Shown here one piece after another: positions 1 to 8,697 of a stretch of 64,000 nucleotides of DNA. Source of the stretch: Micromonospora sp. CP22. GTDB lineage: Bacteria; Actinomycetota; Actinomycetes; Mycobacteriales; Micromonosporaceae. The position numbers and the translations under genes are program-made. Under the pieces are notes generated by a model. It did no database searches. It worked only from the letters and a program-made list of their open reading frames with translations, and was not told the origin of the DNA. The DNA lies in assembly GCF_009712475.1 (NCBI RefSeq), contig NZ_VCJO01000005.1, positions 62,001 to 126,000 on the forward strand, in the 5' to 3' direction. How positions within the stretch are numbered: position 1 is the first letter of the stretch; the number at the start of each line of letters is the position of its first letter.

Positions 1-647
1 GAGCCGGCCCGCAGCAGCTTGTCCACCTCGTCCGGGGCCACCCAGTAGTGCTTCGCGTCGTCCAGCACGGGCAGCAGCACGTACAGATGGTTGAGCGCGT
101 CGGCCACCCGCAGCGTGCCGGTGAGGGTCAGGTCGATGTAGCGGCTGTCGCCCCACTGCGGGTGCAGCTCATCGAGCGGGATGGCGGTGGCGGTGACCGC
201 CCAACCGAGCGGGCCGAACACCCGGGTGGCCACGTCGGCGCCGCCACGGCAGCGCAGCACCGGAACCCGGACCTCCAGCGGGATGCCTCGGGCGGCCAAC
301 TCGGGACGCTCCTTGGACGCACCCCGCAGCGCCGAGCGGTACACCTTCGACAGCGCCGAGGCGAGCAGGCTGGACGCGGCGTACGGCCGGTCGTTGACGT
401 ACCGCCCGAGAGTGAAACTCTCCGGCGTCGTGGTCGACTTCCGGCCGCGACCCCGGGCGGCGGCCAGTTTCAGCGGGTCGACGTCGAGCAGGAGCGCGGC
501 CGTGCAGCGCTGCTCGTCTGCCTCCGGATAGAAGACGTGCGCGGTGCCGACGGGCACGTCGAAGGTGTGCACCCGGTCGGGGTGCTTGATCAGCAGGTGA
601 CCGAGATCCGTCGCCGGCTGGTGCGTGGTGGTGAGGGTGAGCAGCAC
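1..647 (-). CDS. hen1: 3'-terminal RNA ribose 2'-O-methyltransferase Hen1, N-terminal part (runs off the window)
   Basis: Minus-strand frame of about 215 codons that leaves the left edge of the window. It begins MLLTLTTTHQPATDLGHLL and carries HVFYPEAD, RGRGRKSTTPESFTLGRYV and HPQWGDSRYIDL, the N-terminal domain of bacterial Hen1. In that family this domain supports the ligase reaction, and a C-terminal methyltransferase (beyond the window) 2'-O-methylates the 3' end of a broken RNA before sealing with Pnkp. The GTG at 647 is chosen because it gives the family N-terminus; the ATG 8 bases upstream is out of frame. The ribosome site is weak. The partner pnkp would be expected to the left, outside the window. 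Confidence 0.85.
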   Translation of the reverse strand, partial: MLLTLTTTHQPATDLGHLLIKHPDRVHTFDVPVGTAHVFYPEADEQRCTAALLLDVDPLKLAAARGRGRKSTTTPESFTLGRYVNDRPYAASSLLASALSKVYRSALRGASKERPELAARGIPLEVRVPVLRCRGGADVATRVFGPLGWAVTATAIPLDELHPQWGDSRYIDLTLTGTLRVADALNHLYVLLPVLDDAKHYWVAPDEVDKLLRAG

Positions 648-707
648 CCGCCCATGGTGTCAGCTCTTTCGATCTTGCGCCGTCCTGTTTTTCGACGGTT
701 GCGGCGG

Positions 708-781
708 GGTCTGCGGGGCAGCACCACCCGCTCCGGGCGGTCAGGCTTGATCCCTGCGCGGGTGGTGCTGCCCCGCAGACC
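708..781. repeat. Perfect 24-bp inverted repeat
   Basis: Arms at 708-731 and 758-781 are perfectly complementary (left arm begins ggtctgcggggcagcacc) with a 26-base loop. The element lies between the hen1 start and the terminator of the wall-protein gene, upstream of hen1. It has no T tract, so it is not a standard intrinsic terminator. It could form an RNA hairpin in a hen1 leader or be a relic of a small mobile element. Confidence 0.8.
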
Positions 782-874
782 TGTCGAGGTCCGGCTGGCG
801 GCGGTGGTGCCAGGTCTGCGGCGGGTCTGGAAACGGCGGCGAGTGGGTAAGTGGCGTGGGGTGTCGAAAAGGGT

Positions 875-906
875 GGTGCCCCGCCGAGGCGTGTCGGCGG
901 GGCACC
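875..906 (-). terminator. Intrinsic terminator of the sortase-anchored protein gene
   Basis: A 12-bp perfect stem (875-886 with 895-906, ggtgccccgccg) and 8-base loop lies 27 bases past the stop codon of the gene ending at 933. On the minus strand it is followed within five bases by TTTT. Confidence 0.75.
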
Positions 907-932
907 GGTCGTGCTGTCGGTTGTCGTACGGG

Positions 933-2513
933 CTACGCGGTGAAGTGGGTACGGCGACGGCGGGCCAGCAGGAAGCCCGCGGCACCGGCGGCGAGCAGCA
1001 CGGCACCGACGCCCGCGATCAGGGCGGTGTTGGCGCCGGTGATCGGCAGCTCACCACCGTCGTCGCTGCCGCCGTCGCCGCCCTGGCCGCCACTCGGGTT
1101 GACGACGAGCTTGGCGACGTCGTTGGCCGGCTTCAGGTCGGCGTAGAAGCCGCCGTCGCAGTGGCACGGGACGTTGACCTTGACTTCGCCGGTGGCGTCC
1201 GGGATGACCTTGTCGATCCGGAACCCGAACGTCAGGGCCTCCTCGTCACCGGCCTTGATGAACCAACTGGTGTAGCAGCGGTACGTGCGTCCGCCCGGCT
1301 CTCCCGGCGCACCCCAGTCGTTCTCACCGCGCACCGGGAAACAGTTCTCCGGCACCCGTACCGCGCTGGTGCCGTTCGGCACCTCGACGGCCAGGTTGGT
1401 GACCGAGGAGCCGGAGCGGCCGTTGTCCAGGGTGGCCGGGCCGTTGTTGCGGAACCCGACGACGGCCTCGACCTCGTCGCCCTGCGCGCCGGAGATCTCG
1501 GCACCGATCGCTTCGAGGTCGGTGCTGTTCTTGCCGGTGACCGTCACCGACAGGTGCGACCAGTTGTTGTCCGGCTCGGTGTCCGCCTGGAAGGTACGCG
1601 CGGCCAGGCTCGGCCCGGCCTCGTCCAGCCAGAGTCGGCCGCCGGTGCCCGGCTTGCCGAACGTGGCACCGCGACGCGTCACGTACGCCTCGTAGTCCTC
1701 GAATTCGGCCGGGGTCAGCCAGAGGATCTCGCCGTAGTGGGAGCCCGGCGCGAACGAGTCCTTGGCGATCCGGTAGGCGAGGGTGGCGACATAGCTGGTG
1801 CGGGGCTCAAGCGGCCGGTCGAAGTGACAGGCGCGCAGGAAGGTGCCCTCGTAGGTGCAGTTGGAGTACTGCTTGGCGGGCTGGATCCCGTAGTCGTTGT
1901 GGAAGACGGCGACGGCGCCCTCGACGACGGTGTTCCCGGGGTTGCCGATCCGCAGCGGCACGGTGAACGTCGAGCCCGGCTTGCCGGAGCGCTTCGTCGA
2001 CGGGCCGGCGGCCAGGTCGACGCCCTCGCCGATCCGCACCCGCGCCTCGTGGGTGACGGGCGAGTAGCCGGTGGCGCTGAGGCTCACCTTGACGGTGCCC
2101 TCGTCGCCGTCCTTCGCGTCCTTGGTCGGCGCGATGACCACCGAGTAGCTACCGCCGAAGCCACCCTCGTACAGCTCGACCTCGAACGGATCCGTGCAGA
2201 CCAGGACGTTCGGCTCGGGCGTCGAGCAGAAGTTGAAGTCGCTCTCGGGCGTGACCGTCGCCTTGCCGGCGAGGCTGGTGAAGTCGTAGCGCACGGTCAG
2301 GTCGTGCACCATCACCGTGGACGAGGCGAACAGGATCGGGCTGTCGATCTTCCCAGCCGAGCCGGCGGCTATGGTGGTGTCGCCGAAGTAGACGCCCAGT
2401 GAAACCTGGGACTCCTCGGCAGCGGCGGGGGCGGCAGGGGTGGCGACGGCGGCGATCAGCGCGCCTGCCACAGCCAGCCCGGCCAGCCGACGCCGAGCGG
2501 AGTGGTCGAGCAT
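933..2513 (-). CDS. Sortase-anchored (LPXTG) cell-wall surface protein
   Basis: 526 residues. The N-terminus is a Sec signal peptide (HSARRRLAGLAVAGALIAA, cleavage near AAPAAAEE). The body is beta-rich and cysteine-containing, with two stretches resembling DUF11/CARDB-type repeats (FTVPLRIGNPGNTVVEGAV; VEAVVGFRNNGPATLDN). It ends with a sorting signal: LPITG at 489-493, a hydrophobic helix about 497-517 and RRRR at 518-521. This predicts export, sortase cleavage between T and G, and covalent attachment to peptidoglycan. ATG at 2513 has GGGAGGA upstream. The gene appears monocistronic, with a terminator at 875-906. No enzymatic motif was seen; adhesion or structural roles are guesses. Confidence 0.85.
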   Translation of the reverse strand: MLDHSARRRLAGLAVAGALIAAVATPAAPAAAEESQVSLGVYFGDTTIAAGSAGKIDSPILFASSTVMVHDLTVRYDFTSLAGKATVTPESDFNFCSTPEPNVLVCTDPFEVELYEGGFGGSYSVVIAPTKDAKDGDEGTVKVSLSATGYSPVTHEARVRIGEGVDLAAGPSTKRSGKPGSTFTVPLRIGNPGNTVVEGAVAVFHNDYGIQPAKQYSNCTYEGTFLRACHFDRPLEPRTSYVATLAYRIAKDSFAPGSHYGEILWLTPAEFEDYEAYVTRRGATFGKPGTGGRLWLDEAGPSLAARTFQADTEPDNNWSHLSVTVTGKNSTDLEAIGAEISGAQGDEVEAVVGFRNNGPATLDNGRSGSSVTNLAVEVPNGTSAVRVPENCFPVRGENDWGAPGEPGGRTYRCYTSWFIKAGDEEALTFGFRIDKVIPDATGEVKVNVPCHCDGGFYADLKPANDVAKLVVNPSGGQGGDGGSDDGGELPITGANTALIAGVGAVLLAAGAAGFLLARRRRTHFTA

Positions 2514-2556
2514 GAAGGGGTTCCTCCCGAAAGGGTGCGGGTGAAGCCCCCGGATA

Positions 2557-2572
2557 TTAAGAAACCTTTAAG
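2557..2572 (-). promoter_or_regulatory. AT-rich element with 11-bp spaced direct repeats upstream of the wall-protein gene
   Basis: Two TTAAG copies at 2557-2561 and 2568-2572 (CTTAA on the coding strand) are exactly 11 bp apart, 44-59 bp before the start codon. They form an AT island in GC-rich DNA. One-helical-turn spacing suggests a protein-binding box or the promoter core. Confidence 0.35.
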
Positions 2573-2636
2573 ATCTTCGCTGTCCATGCCGGCCGTAGGG
2601 GACGAACTCCGACCGAAAGGTTGATCTATCGGTGCG

Positions 2637-2849
2637 TCAGCGGTAGTCGTCCTCGTCGGCGCCGACCACGCGAGCCTGCTCCATGGCGTCCCAGTCGTCG
2701 ACCTCCAGGCCGCGGTGCGGCTCGACCTCGACCTGGCTCGGGTCGACCACGGCGGCCTGCTCGACGGCGTCCGCCGGCTCGGCCTCCAGATCACGTTCCT
2801 CCGGGCTGAGGTGGTCGCCGGGGGCGAAGTCCTCGTCTGGCTGGCCCAT
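2637..2849 (-). CDS. Small acidic hypothetical protein
   Basis: 70 residues starting MGQPDEDFAPGDHLSPEERD, very rich in Asp and Glu and ending DEDDYR. The ATG at 2849 is preceded by CGGAGG at good spacing, which decides against the longer open frame to 2984. There is no signal peptide, membrane segment or recognised domain, and it is probably cytoplasmic and partly disordered. It is divergent from the holin-family gene at 3016. Function unknown. Confidence 0.6.
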   Translation of the reverse strand: MGQPDEDFAPGDHLSPEERDLEAEPADAVEQAAVVDPSQVEVEPHRGLEVDDWDAMEQARVVGADEDDYR

Positions 2850-3015
2850 TCGATGCCTCCGGGATGTCGGCGTACAGGTACCCATCCACCGTACGGGGTG
2901 TGCTGGCGCGGTGCTGGGAACCGGCCGCCACGCAGCCGCCGAGGGTACGCCGTCGCGGTGAGCGAGTCGGCCGAATCGGCCCACCGGCGAGCGTCACCGG
3001 TGCCAGGATGGTGCC

Positions 3016-3399
3016 GTGGGCTTCCTCATCCGACTGGCGACGACCGCCATCGCACTGTGGATCACCACGCTGGTCGTGCCCGGGGTCGAGGTGACCGGCC
3101 GCACCGGTTACGACACGGCGTTCACCCTGCTCGTCGTGGCGTTGATCTTTGGCCTGGTCAACGCGGTACTCAAGCCGGTCATCAGGGTCGTGGGCTGCGT
3201 CTTCTACCTGCTGACTCTCGGCCTGTTCGCGTTGGTGGTCAACGCCCTGTTGTTCCTGCTGACGGACTGGATCGCCGGGGCGATCGGGCTGCCCTTCGAC
3301 GTGCGCGGCTTCTGGGCGGCCTTCTGGGGCGCCATCGTGATGGCGGTGGTCACCTGGCTGATCAGTGTGGTGGTGCCGGATACCGCGGACCGGCGGTGA
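3016..3399 (+). CDS. Phage holin family membrane protein (PF04020-like)
   Basis: 127 residues with four predicted membrane segments (about 3-20, 35-55, 58-82 and 98-120) and the family pattern of a short N-terminal helix, GLVNAVLKPVI, and LTLGLFALVVNALLF. The family is common on actinobacterial chromosomes outside phages, so no lytic role should be assumed. The start is GTG at 3016; a nearby ATG at 3008 is out of frame. It lies upstream of and in the same direction as the aldolase gene, with a gap of about 160 bases. Confidence 0.8.
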   Translation: MGFLIRLATTAIALWITTLVVPGVEVTGRTGYDTAFTLLVVALIFGLVNAVLKPVIRVVGCVFYLLTLGLFALVVNALLFLLTDWIAGAIGLPFDVRGFWAAFWGAIVMAVVTWLISVVVPDTADRR

Positions 3400-3558
3400 A
3401 CCGGCCCGGTTGTGTCCGTCCGGCTCCGCTACGGGATACTTCCCCGCGGAGGACAGCGCGGTCCGGCGCATCAAGGTAGAACAGGCGGCCCGCACGGCCG
3501 TGCCCCTACGGAGAACAGCGGCCGTACGGCCGACAGCGGCAAGTAAGGAGCGTTCGAC

Positions 3559-4584
<1,026 letters not shown>

Positions 4585-4601
4585 CGTACTGACGTCGCCC
4601 G

Positions 4602-4638
4602 GACGGGCGGCCGGCCCGACTTGGGCCGGCCGCCCGTC
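4602..4638. terminator. Terminator after fbaA
   Basis: A perfect 16-bp stem (4602-4617 with 4623-4638) and 5-base loop starts 17 bases after the aldolase stop. The downstream run is gcgttctt rather than pure T, as is usual in high-GC genomes. It lies between convergent genes and may work in both directions. Confidence 0.75.
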
Positions 4639-4648
4639 GCGTTCTTGC

Positions 4649-4700
4649 TAATAGGGGGCCCTTCCTATACACCAGGCGTTAACAAGGTGCCCTTCCTTAC
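4649..4700. repeat. Dispersed palindromic repeat, family 1, copy A
   Basis: About 52 bp. Read on the minus strand it starts TAAGGAAGGGCACC and continues TTGTTAACGCC. Related copies occur at 22936-22988 and 61059-61111. Its outer GGAAGGGC and GGCCC segments make it partly self-complementary. The TAA at 4699-4697 is the stop codon of the LOG-family gene, so the repeat begins exactly at the gene's end. Confidence 0.75.
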
Positions 4701-5944
4701 GCCGTCAGCAGGCGGACGGCCTCGTGGACGTCGTCGGTCAGGTGCACGGTGTCCGACAGGTCGCCGAACGGCGAGCTGGCCAACAGTGGACGCAGCAGCG
4801 ACTCCACCGGCAGTTCCTCGGTCCAGTACGCGCGGTCCAGGAAGACGTACGCGCCACTCGCCCCGTCGGTGCCGTAGAAGGTCTTGGTGGCGGCCTGAAA
4901 CACCTCCTGCACGGTTCCCGCCCGGCCGGGGGCGAAGACGATGCCGCCCCGGGCCAGCCGCAGGATGGTGTCCTCCCGGATGGCGTTGGAGAAGTACTTG
5001 GCGATCCGGCCCGCGAACAGGTTCGCCGGCTCGTGGCCGTACAGCCAGGTCGGCACGGCGAGTCCTCCGCAGCCCGCCCAGTCCAGGTCGCCGGTGGCCA
5101 GCGCGGCCGAGTCCGCCCGGTAGGCGGTCACCGGCTCGGTGCCGTTCACCGGCGGCGTGACCGACCGCCCGTACCGTTCCCGTACTCGCAGCGCCACGGC
5201 GGTGTAGCGGTCGTGATCGGTGTAGTCCGGCGCGGTGGCGAGCAGGTCGATGGCGGCGGTGAGGTCTTCGGTCGGCCGGGTCGACAGGTACGCGCCCAGG
5301 TTGGCGGCCTCCATCACGCCCGGCCCGCCGCCGGTGACCACCAGCCGGTGCGCCCGGGCGAGTTCCCAGCCCAGCACCGCGGCCATCCGGTACGCCTCAC
5401 TGCCACGGCGGACCGCGTGCCCACCCATCACCCCGACGACCGACTGCGGCCCGTGGGTGGCCAGCCAGGCGCGAGTGGCGTCGGCGAGGGCGTTGTCCAC
5501 CCCGTGGTCGTGCAGCCGCTGGCCGAGCGCCTCCCGGACATCGGGCATCGCCCCGCCGTGCGCGCGGAAGTGCGCGTACACCCGGCTGTCGTACATCGCC
5601 GCGAAACCGCCCTCGGCGAAGCCGGCGGCGAGGTCCTCCGGGGTGTAGAGGTGGGACGGCTGGGTCGGGTACGGCAGTTTGGAGAACGGCGGCACCACGT
5701 TGGCGCCCCGGCGGACCAGGTCGGCGCCGACCTGCCGGGAGGCGAAGCGGCAGCCGACGAAGAGTGTCCCGGCCACCTCGACCTCGGTGAGGTCGGGTAC
5801 CGGTGCCAGATCCAGGCGGAGCCCCTGCACGGTGAGCCCGACCAAGCTGCCGGTGGCCAGCCGCCGGTCGAACTCCGCCCGGGTCTGGATCTCGTCTGTC
5901 CAGGTGTGCGGCTCGATGACGTCCGCGGGGGGTGGAGTCGGCAT
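4697..5944 (-). CDS. LOG family protein (Rossmann-fold nucleotide-binding)
   Basis: 415 residues. The Rossmann-type core has VVTGGGPGVMEAANLG (GGGPGVMEA at 205-213) and a C-terminal PGRAGTVQEVFQ (339-350), the form of the PGGxGTxxE motif found in LOG and lysine-decarboxylase-like proteins. It is much longer than the short cytokinin-activating LOG enzymes (about 190 residues), with some 160 extra N-terminal residues, so the substrate is uncertain; nucleotide 5'-monophosphate hydrolysis is the family expectation. Its stop codon is supplied by repeat copy A. It is convergent with fbaA. Confidence 0.8.
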   Translation of the reverse strand: MPTPPPADVIEPHTWTDEIQTRAEFDRRLATGSLVGLTVQGLRLDLAPVPDLTEVEVAGTLFVGCRFASRQVGADLVRRGANVVPPFSKLPYPTQPSHLYTPEDLAAGFAEGGFAAMYDSRVYAHFRAHGGAMPDVREALGQRLHDHGVDNALADATRAWLATHGPQSVVGVMGGHAVRRGSEAYRMAAVLGWELARAHRLVVTGGGPGVMEAANLGAYLSTRPTEDLTAAIDLLATAPDYTDHDRYTAVALRVRERYGRSVTPPVNGTEPVTAYRADSAALATGDLDWAGCGGLAVPTWLYGHEPANLFAGRIAKYFSNAIREDTILRLARGGIVFAPGRAGTVQEVFQAATKTFYGTDGASGAYVFLDRAYWTEELPVESLLRPLLASSPFGDLSDTVHLTDDVHEAVRLLTA

Positions 5945-6008
5945 CGGGCCATCCTGCCGGGCCGCCGCAACCGCCGTGGAGCGGACCCCGGGCGACGCCG
6001 ATCTTGGC

Positions 6009-6040
6009 GCGGGAGCCCGGCGGCCTGGCCGGGCTCCCGC
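6009..6040. repeat. 12-bp inverted repeat between divergent genes
   Basis: Arms 6009-6020 and 6029-6040 (gcgggagcccgg) are perfect, with an 8-base loop. They sit in the spacer between the LOG gene start and the DUF3151 gene start. A terminator is not expected between divergent promoters, so it may be regulatory or a decayed repeat. Confidence 0.55.
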
Positions 6041-6197
6041 GTTCCGGTTCCTGGGGAGGCTCCGGATCCATAGTTGTAGTGGATGGGGCCGGAGGACGGC
6101 ATGGGCCGCAGGCGTGAGCGACCTCTCGGCCGTTCAGCCGACCGGCTCGGCGGGGGCCCCCTCGCGGTCCGCTGTGCGAAGCGGGTTGAATGGGGCG

Positions 6198-6626
6198 ATG
6201 CAGAACCTCCTACCTGAGCCGCCCGCCACGCTCCTGCCCGCGCACGTCGAGGCCGACTCCGCCCTGGCCGGCGCCGAGCAGACCGGCAGCGACGAGGCTT
6301 TCGCCGAGGTGGCGGCCCGGTTCCCGACGCACAGCGCGGCGTGGGCGGCGCTGGCCGCCCGAGCGTTCGAGCAGGGCCAGGTCGTGCCGGCGTACGCGTA
6401 CGCCCGCACCGGCTACCACCGTGGTCTGGACCAGCTTCGGCGCAACGGTTGGAAGGGGCACGGGCCGGTGCCGTGGTCGCACGAACCGAACCGTGGCTTC
6501 CTGCGCTGCCTCTACGTGCTGTCCCGGGCGGCGGACGCGATCGCCGAGGCGGACGAGGCAGCCCGTTGCGCGCAGTTCCTGCGTGACTGCGATCCCGCCG
6601 CCGCCGACGCGTTGGCCAGCAACTGA
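6198..6626 (+). CDS. DUF3151 family protein
   Basis: 142 residues with the long conserved block YAYARTGYHRGLDQLRRNGW followed by KGHGPVPWSHEPNRGFLR, which defines this actinobacterial family. The N-terminus is an alpha-helical TPR-like region (AAWAALAARAFEQGQ). No catalytic motif or signal peptide is visible, and the biochemical role is unknown. The ATG at 6198 begins the conserved MQNLLPEPP; the longer open frame upstream lacks conservation. It is convergent with the ParA-like gene, three bases apart. A DUF3151 gene near fba is also found in mycobacteria. Confidence 0.85.
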   Translation: MQNLLPEPPATLLPAHVEADSALAGAEQTGSDEAFAEVAARFPTHSAAWAALAARAFEQGQVVPAYAYARTGYHRGLDQLRRNGWKGHGPVPWSHEPNRGFLRCLYVLSRAADAIAEADEAARCAQFLRDCDPAAADALASN

Positions 6627-6629
6627 CGC

Positions 6630-8621
6630 TCAGAGGCCCTCGGCCACCGAGGCGGCGATCTTCAGCCAGGCGTCGCGGGTGGCGGTGGAGAGCTGCGCGT
6701 ACCGCAGTGGCTCGCCGGTGTCGATGAGGCGTTCGTACGGGGCGAGCAGCACCGCGCGGGTGCGGGCGGCGAAGTGCTCCTGGATCGCGGGCAGGTCGAT
6801 CTCCTTGCGCGACGGCGGCATGGAGACCACCGTGACCGCCTGCCGGACCAGCCGTTGCCGCCCGCTCTGCTCCAGGTGGTCGAGCATCCGGGCGGCCGTC
6901 TCCGCCGAGTCGTTACGGGCGGACATGGTGACCACCAGTTGGTCGGTGGCATCCATGGCGGCCTGCCAGTTCTGCGCCCGGACGTTGTTCCCGGTGTCCA
7001 CGAAGATCAGCTTGTAGAACCGGCTGACCACCTCGCGGATCTCACCGAAGGCGGCGGCGGTGAGCATCTCACCGCCGGTGGCCGACTCGTCGGAGGCGAG
7101 CACGTCGAACATTCCCTCGCCCTGCGAGCGGACGTACTGGGACAGGTCACCGACCCGCCCCTGGGCACCGTGGAACTGGCCGAGATCCCGTAGCAGGTCG
7201 CGCACCGTACGGGAGTGGAAGTCCTGCTGGGCGCGCATCCCCAGGGTGCCCTGGGTCTCGTTGTTGTCCCAGGCCAGCACGTATCCGCCACGGTTCTGAC
7301 CGAAGGTCATGGCGAGCAGCAGGATGGCGACGGTCTTGCCGGCGCCGCCCTTCGGGTTGACCACGGTCACCTGCCGCAGCCCGCCGAAGTTGCGGCGCAC
7401 CATCTCGATGTCCCGCTTGCGTTCCAACTCCTGCCGCCCGGGCGGCAGCTTCACCAGGCCGGTCTTGTTGACCACGGCACGGATCCCTGTCGTCGCGACC
7501 GGCTCGGCCGGGCGCACCTGCCGACGGCGGGCGAAGTCCTCGGCGGTGGGCGCGGTACCGGCCTCCGGGGTCCAGGCCGGGTCCGCGTACGCCGGTGGCA
7601 CCCGGGACACGGGGTTCGTCGCCGGGTAGGGCTGCGGAGGTGCCGGTGGCACGGCCGGCGGCGGGCTCTGCTGCCAGGGCGCGGGGTTCCAGGCCGGCTG
7701 TGGCGGGAACGGGCCGGGCGGCGCTGCCAGGTCCGGCGGCGCGGCAGCCGACTCGCTCTGGGGCGGTGTGGCGGGCTGGGCGTCCGCCGGTGGTGGGCCG
7801 GCGGGCGGGGAGACGGGCGGCACCGGCTCGGGCCTCACGGGCGGCAGCGGAGCGCCGGGTTGTGGCACCGGCGCGCTGCCGTGCGGTGACGGCGATGCCG
7901 CGAACGGGTACGGGCCGGACTGCTGGGGCGTCGGCGGCAGTGGCTGCGGAATCGGAGGTAGCGGCTGGGCCGGTGCGGCCCAGGTGGGGCGGGCCGTCCC
8001 GGTCGCGGTCTCGGCAGGCGGGGGCGCCTGCTGCTGAGGGTTTTCCGCCGCAGCGGCAGGCTCGGAGCCGGAACGCTGCGGCGGATGCGCCCACGGCGAC
8101 TCCGTCTGCGGGCGGTGCCCAGGTGCCGTACCGGCATCGGTTTCGGCGGTGGTCGCCGCATCGTCCGGCCGGTCCTGCGGGTCGACCGACCCGCCGTCGC
8201 GGGCGGGCGGGGCGGCCGTCGGCCGGTCCAGGGTGAAGGGCAGGTCCAGGTCGACCTGGGCGGGCCCGGGCTGCGGTGCCGGTTCCCAACCGGCGGCGTT
8301 CGGCGCGGTCAACGACGGATAGTCCGTGGCCGAGGGCGGCCGGGCAGCACCGGGCGCGTGTGTCGGCCGTTCCGGTGGCTGCGTGGGCCCGGCTGCCGGG
8401 GGCGGATAGGCCGGTCCTGGGCTCGGTGACGGAGCGGTCGGCTGGCCGGGCGACGGCTGTGCCGGCGGAGGCGGCACGGTCGGTGGAACCGGTGGCGGAG
8501 CATCCCACCCGGGCGCGCCGAAGCCGTCGATCTGCTCCGGTGGCCAGAGGGGTTCGATGTCCCGTTCCGGCATCCCTGGCTGACCGGGCACGTGCACCCG
8601 GTCGGCGTTGTCGTCCACCAC
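6630..8621 (-). CDS. ParA/MinD-like ATPase with long proline-rich N-terminal region
   Basis: 663 residues. Residues 1 to about 350 are low-complexity Pro/Ala/Gln sequence, probably disordered. A linker follows (RRQVRPAEPVATTGIRAVV), then a P-loop ATPase domain with VTVVNPKGGAGKT (deviant Walker A around residue 424), a Walker B-like YKLIFVDTGNNV and SARNDSAETAARML. The layout matches the MinD-like ATPases with Pro-rich leaders seen in actinobacteria, including the EspI type of ESX loci. No ESX genes are in this window, so a secretion link is only possible. The GTG at 8621 follows GGGGAGGA. Confidence 0.8.
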   Translation of the reverse strand: MVDDNADRVHVPGQPGMPERDIEPLWPPEQIDGFGAPGWDAPPPVPPTVPPPPAQPSPGQPTAPSPSPGPAYPPPAAGPTQPPERPTHAPGAARPPSATDYPSLTAPNAAGWEPAPQPGPAQVDLDLPFTLDRPTAAPPARDGGSVDPQDRPDDAATTAETDAGTAPGHRPQTESPWAHPPQRSGSEPAAAAENPQQQAPPPAETATGTARPTWAAPAQPLPPIPQPLPPTPQQSGPYPFAASPSPHGSAPVPQPGAPLPPVRPEPVPPVSPPAGPPPADAQPATPPQSESAAAPPDLAAPPGPFPPQPAWNPAPWQQSPPPAVPPAPPQPYPATNPVSRVPPAYADPAWTPEAGTAPTAEDFARRRQVRPAEPVATTGIRAVVNKTGLVKLPPGRQELERKRDIEMVRRNFGGLRQVTVVNPKGGAGKTVAILLLAMTFGQNRGGYVLAWDNNETQGTLGMRAQQDFHSRTVRDLLRDLGQFHGAQGRVGDLSQYVRSQGEGMFDVLASDESATGGEMLTAAAFGEIREVVSRFYKLIFVDTGNNVRAQNWQAAMDATDQLVVTMSARNDSAETAARMLDHLEQSGRQRLVRQAVTVVSMPPSRKEIDLPAIQEHFAARTRAVLLAPYERLIDTGEPLRYAQLSTATRDAWLKIAASVAEGL

Positions 8622-8697
8622 GGTGTCCTCCCCATTCCTCCTGACGAGGATAGGCCCCGGGGCCGACCCGGGCCCGGGGTGCGCCGGCCGGGGCAGG

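Noticed and set aside
48..2402. 784-codon plus-strand frame across the hen1 and wall-protein region
   Set aside because: It crosses two genes, a terminator and a long inverted repeat, and has no recognisable domain.
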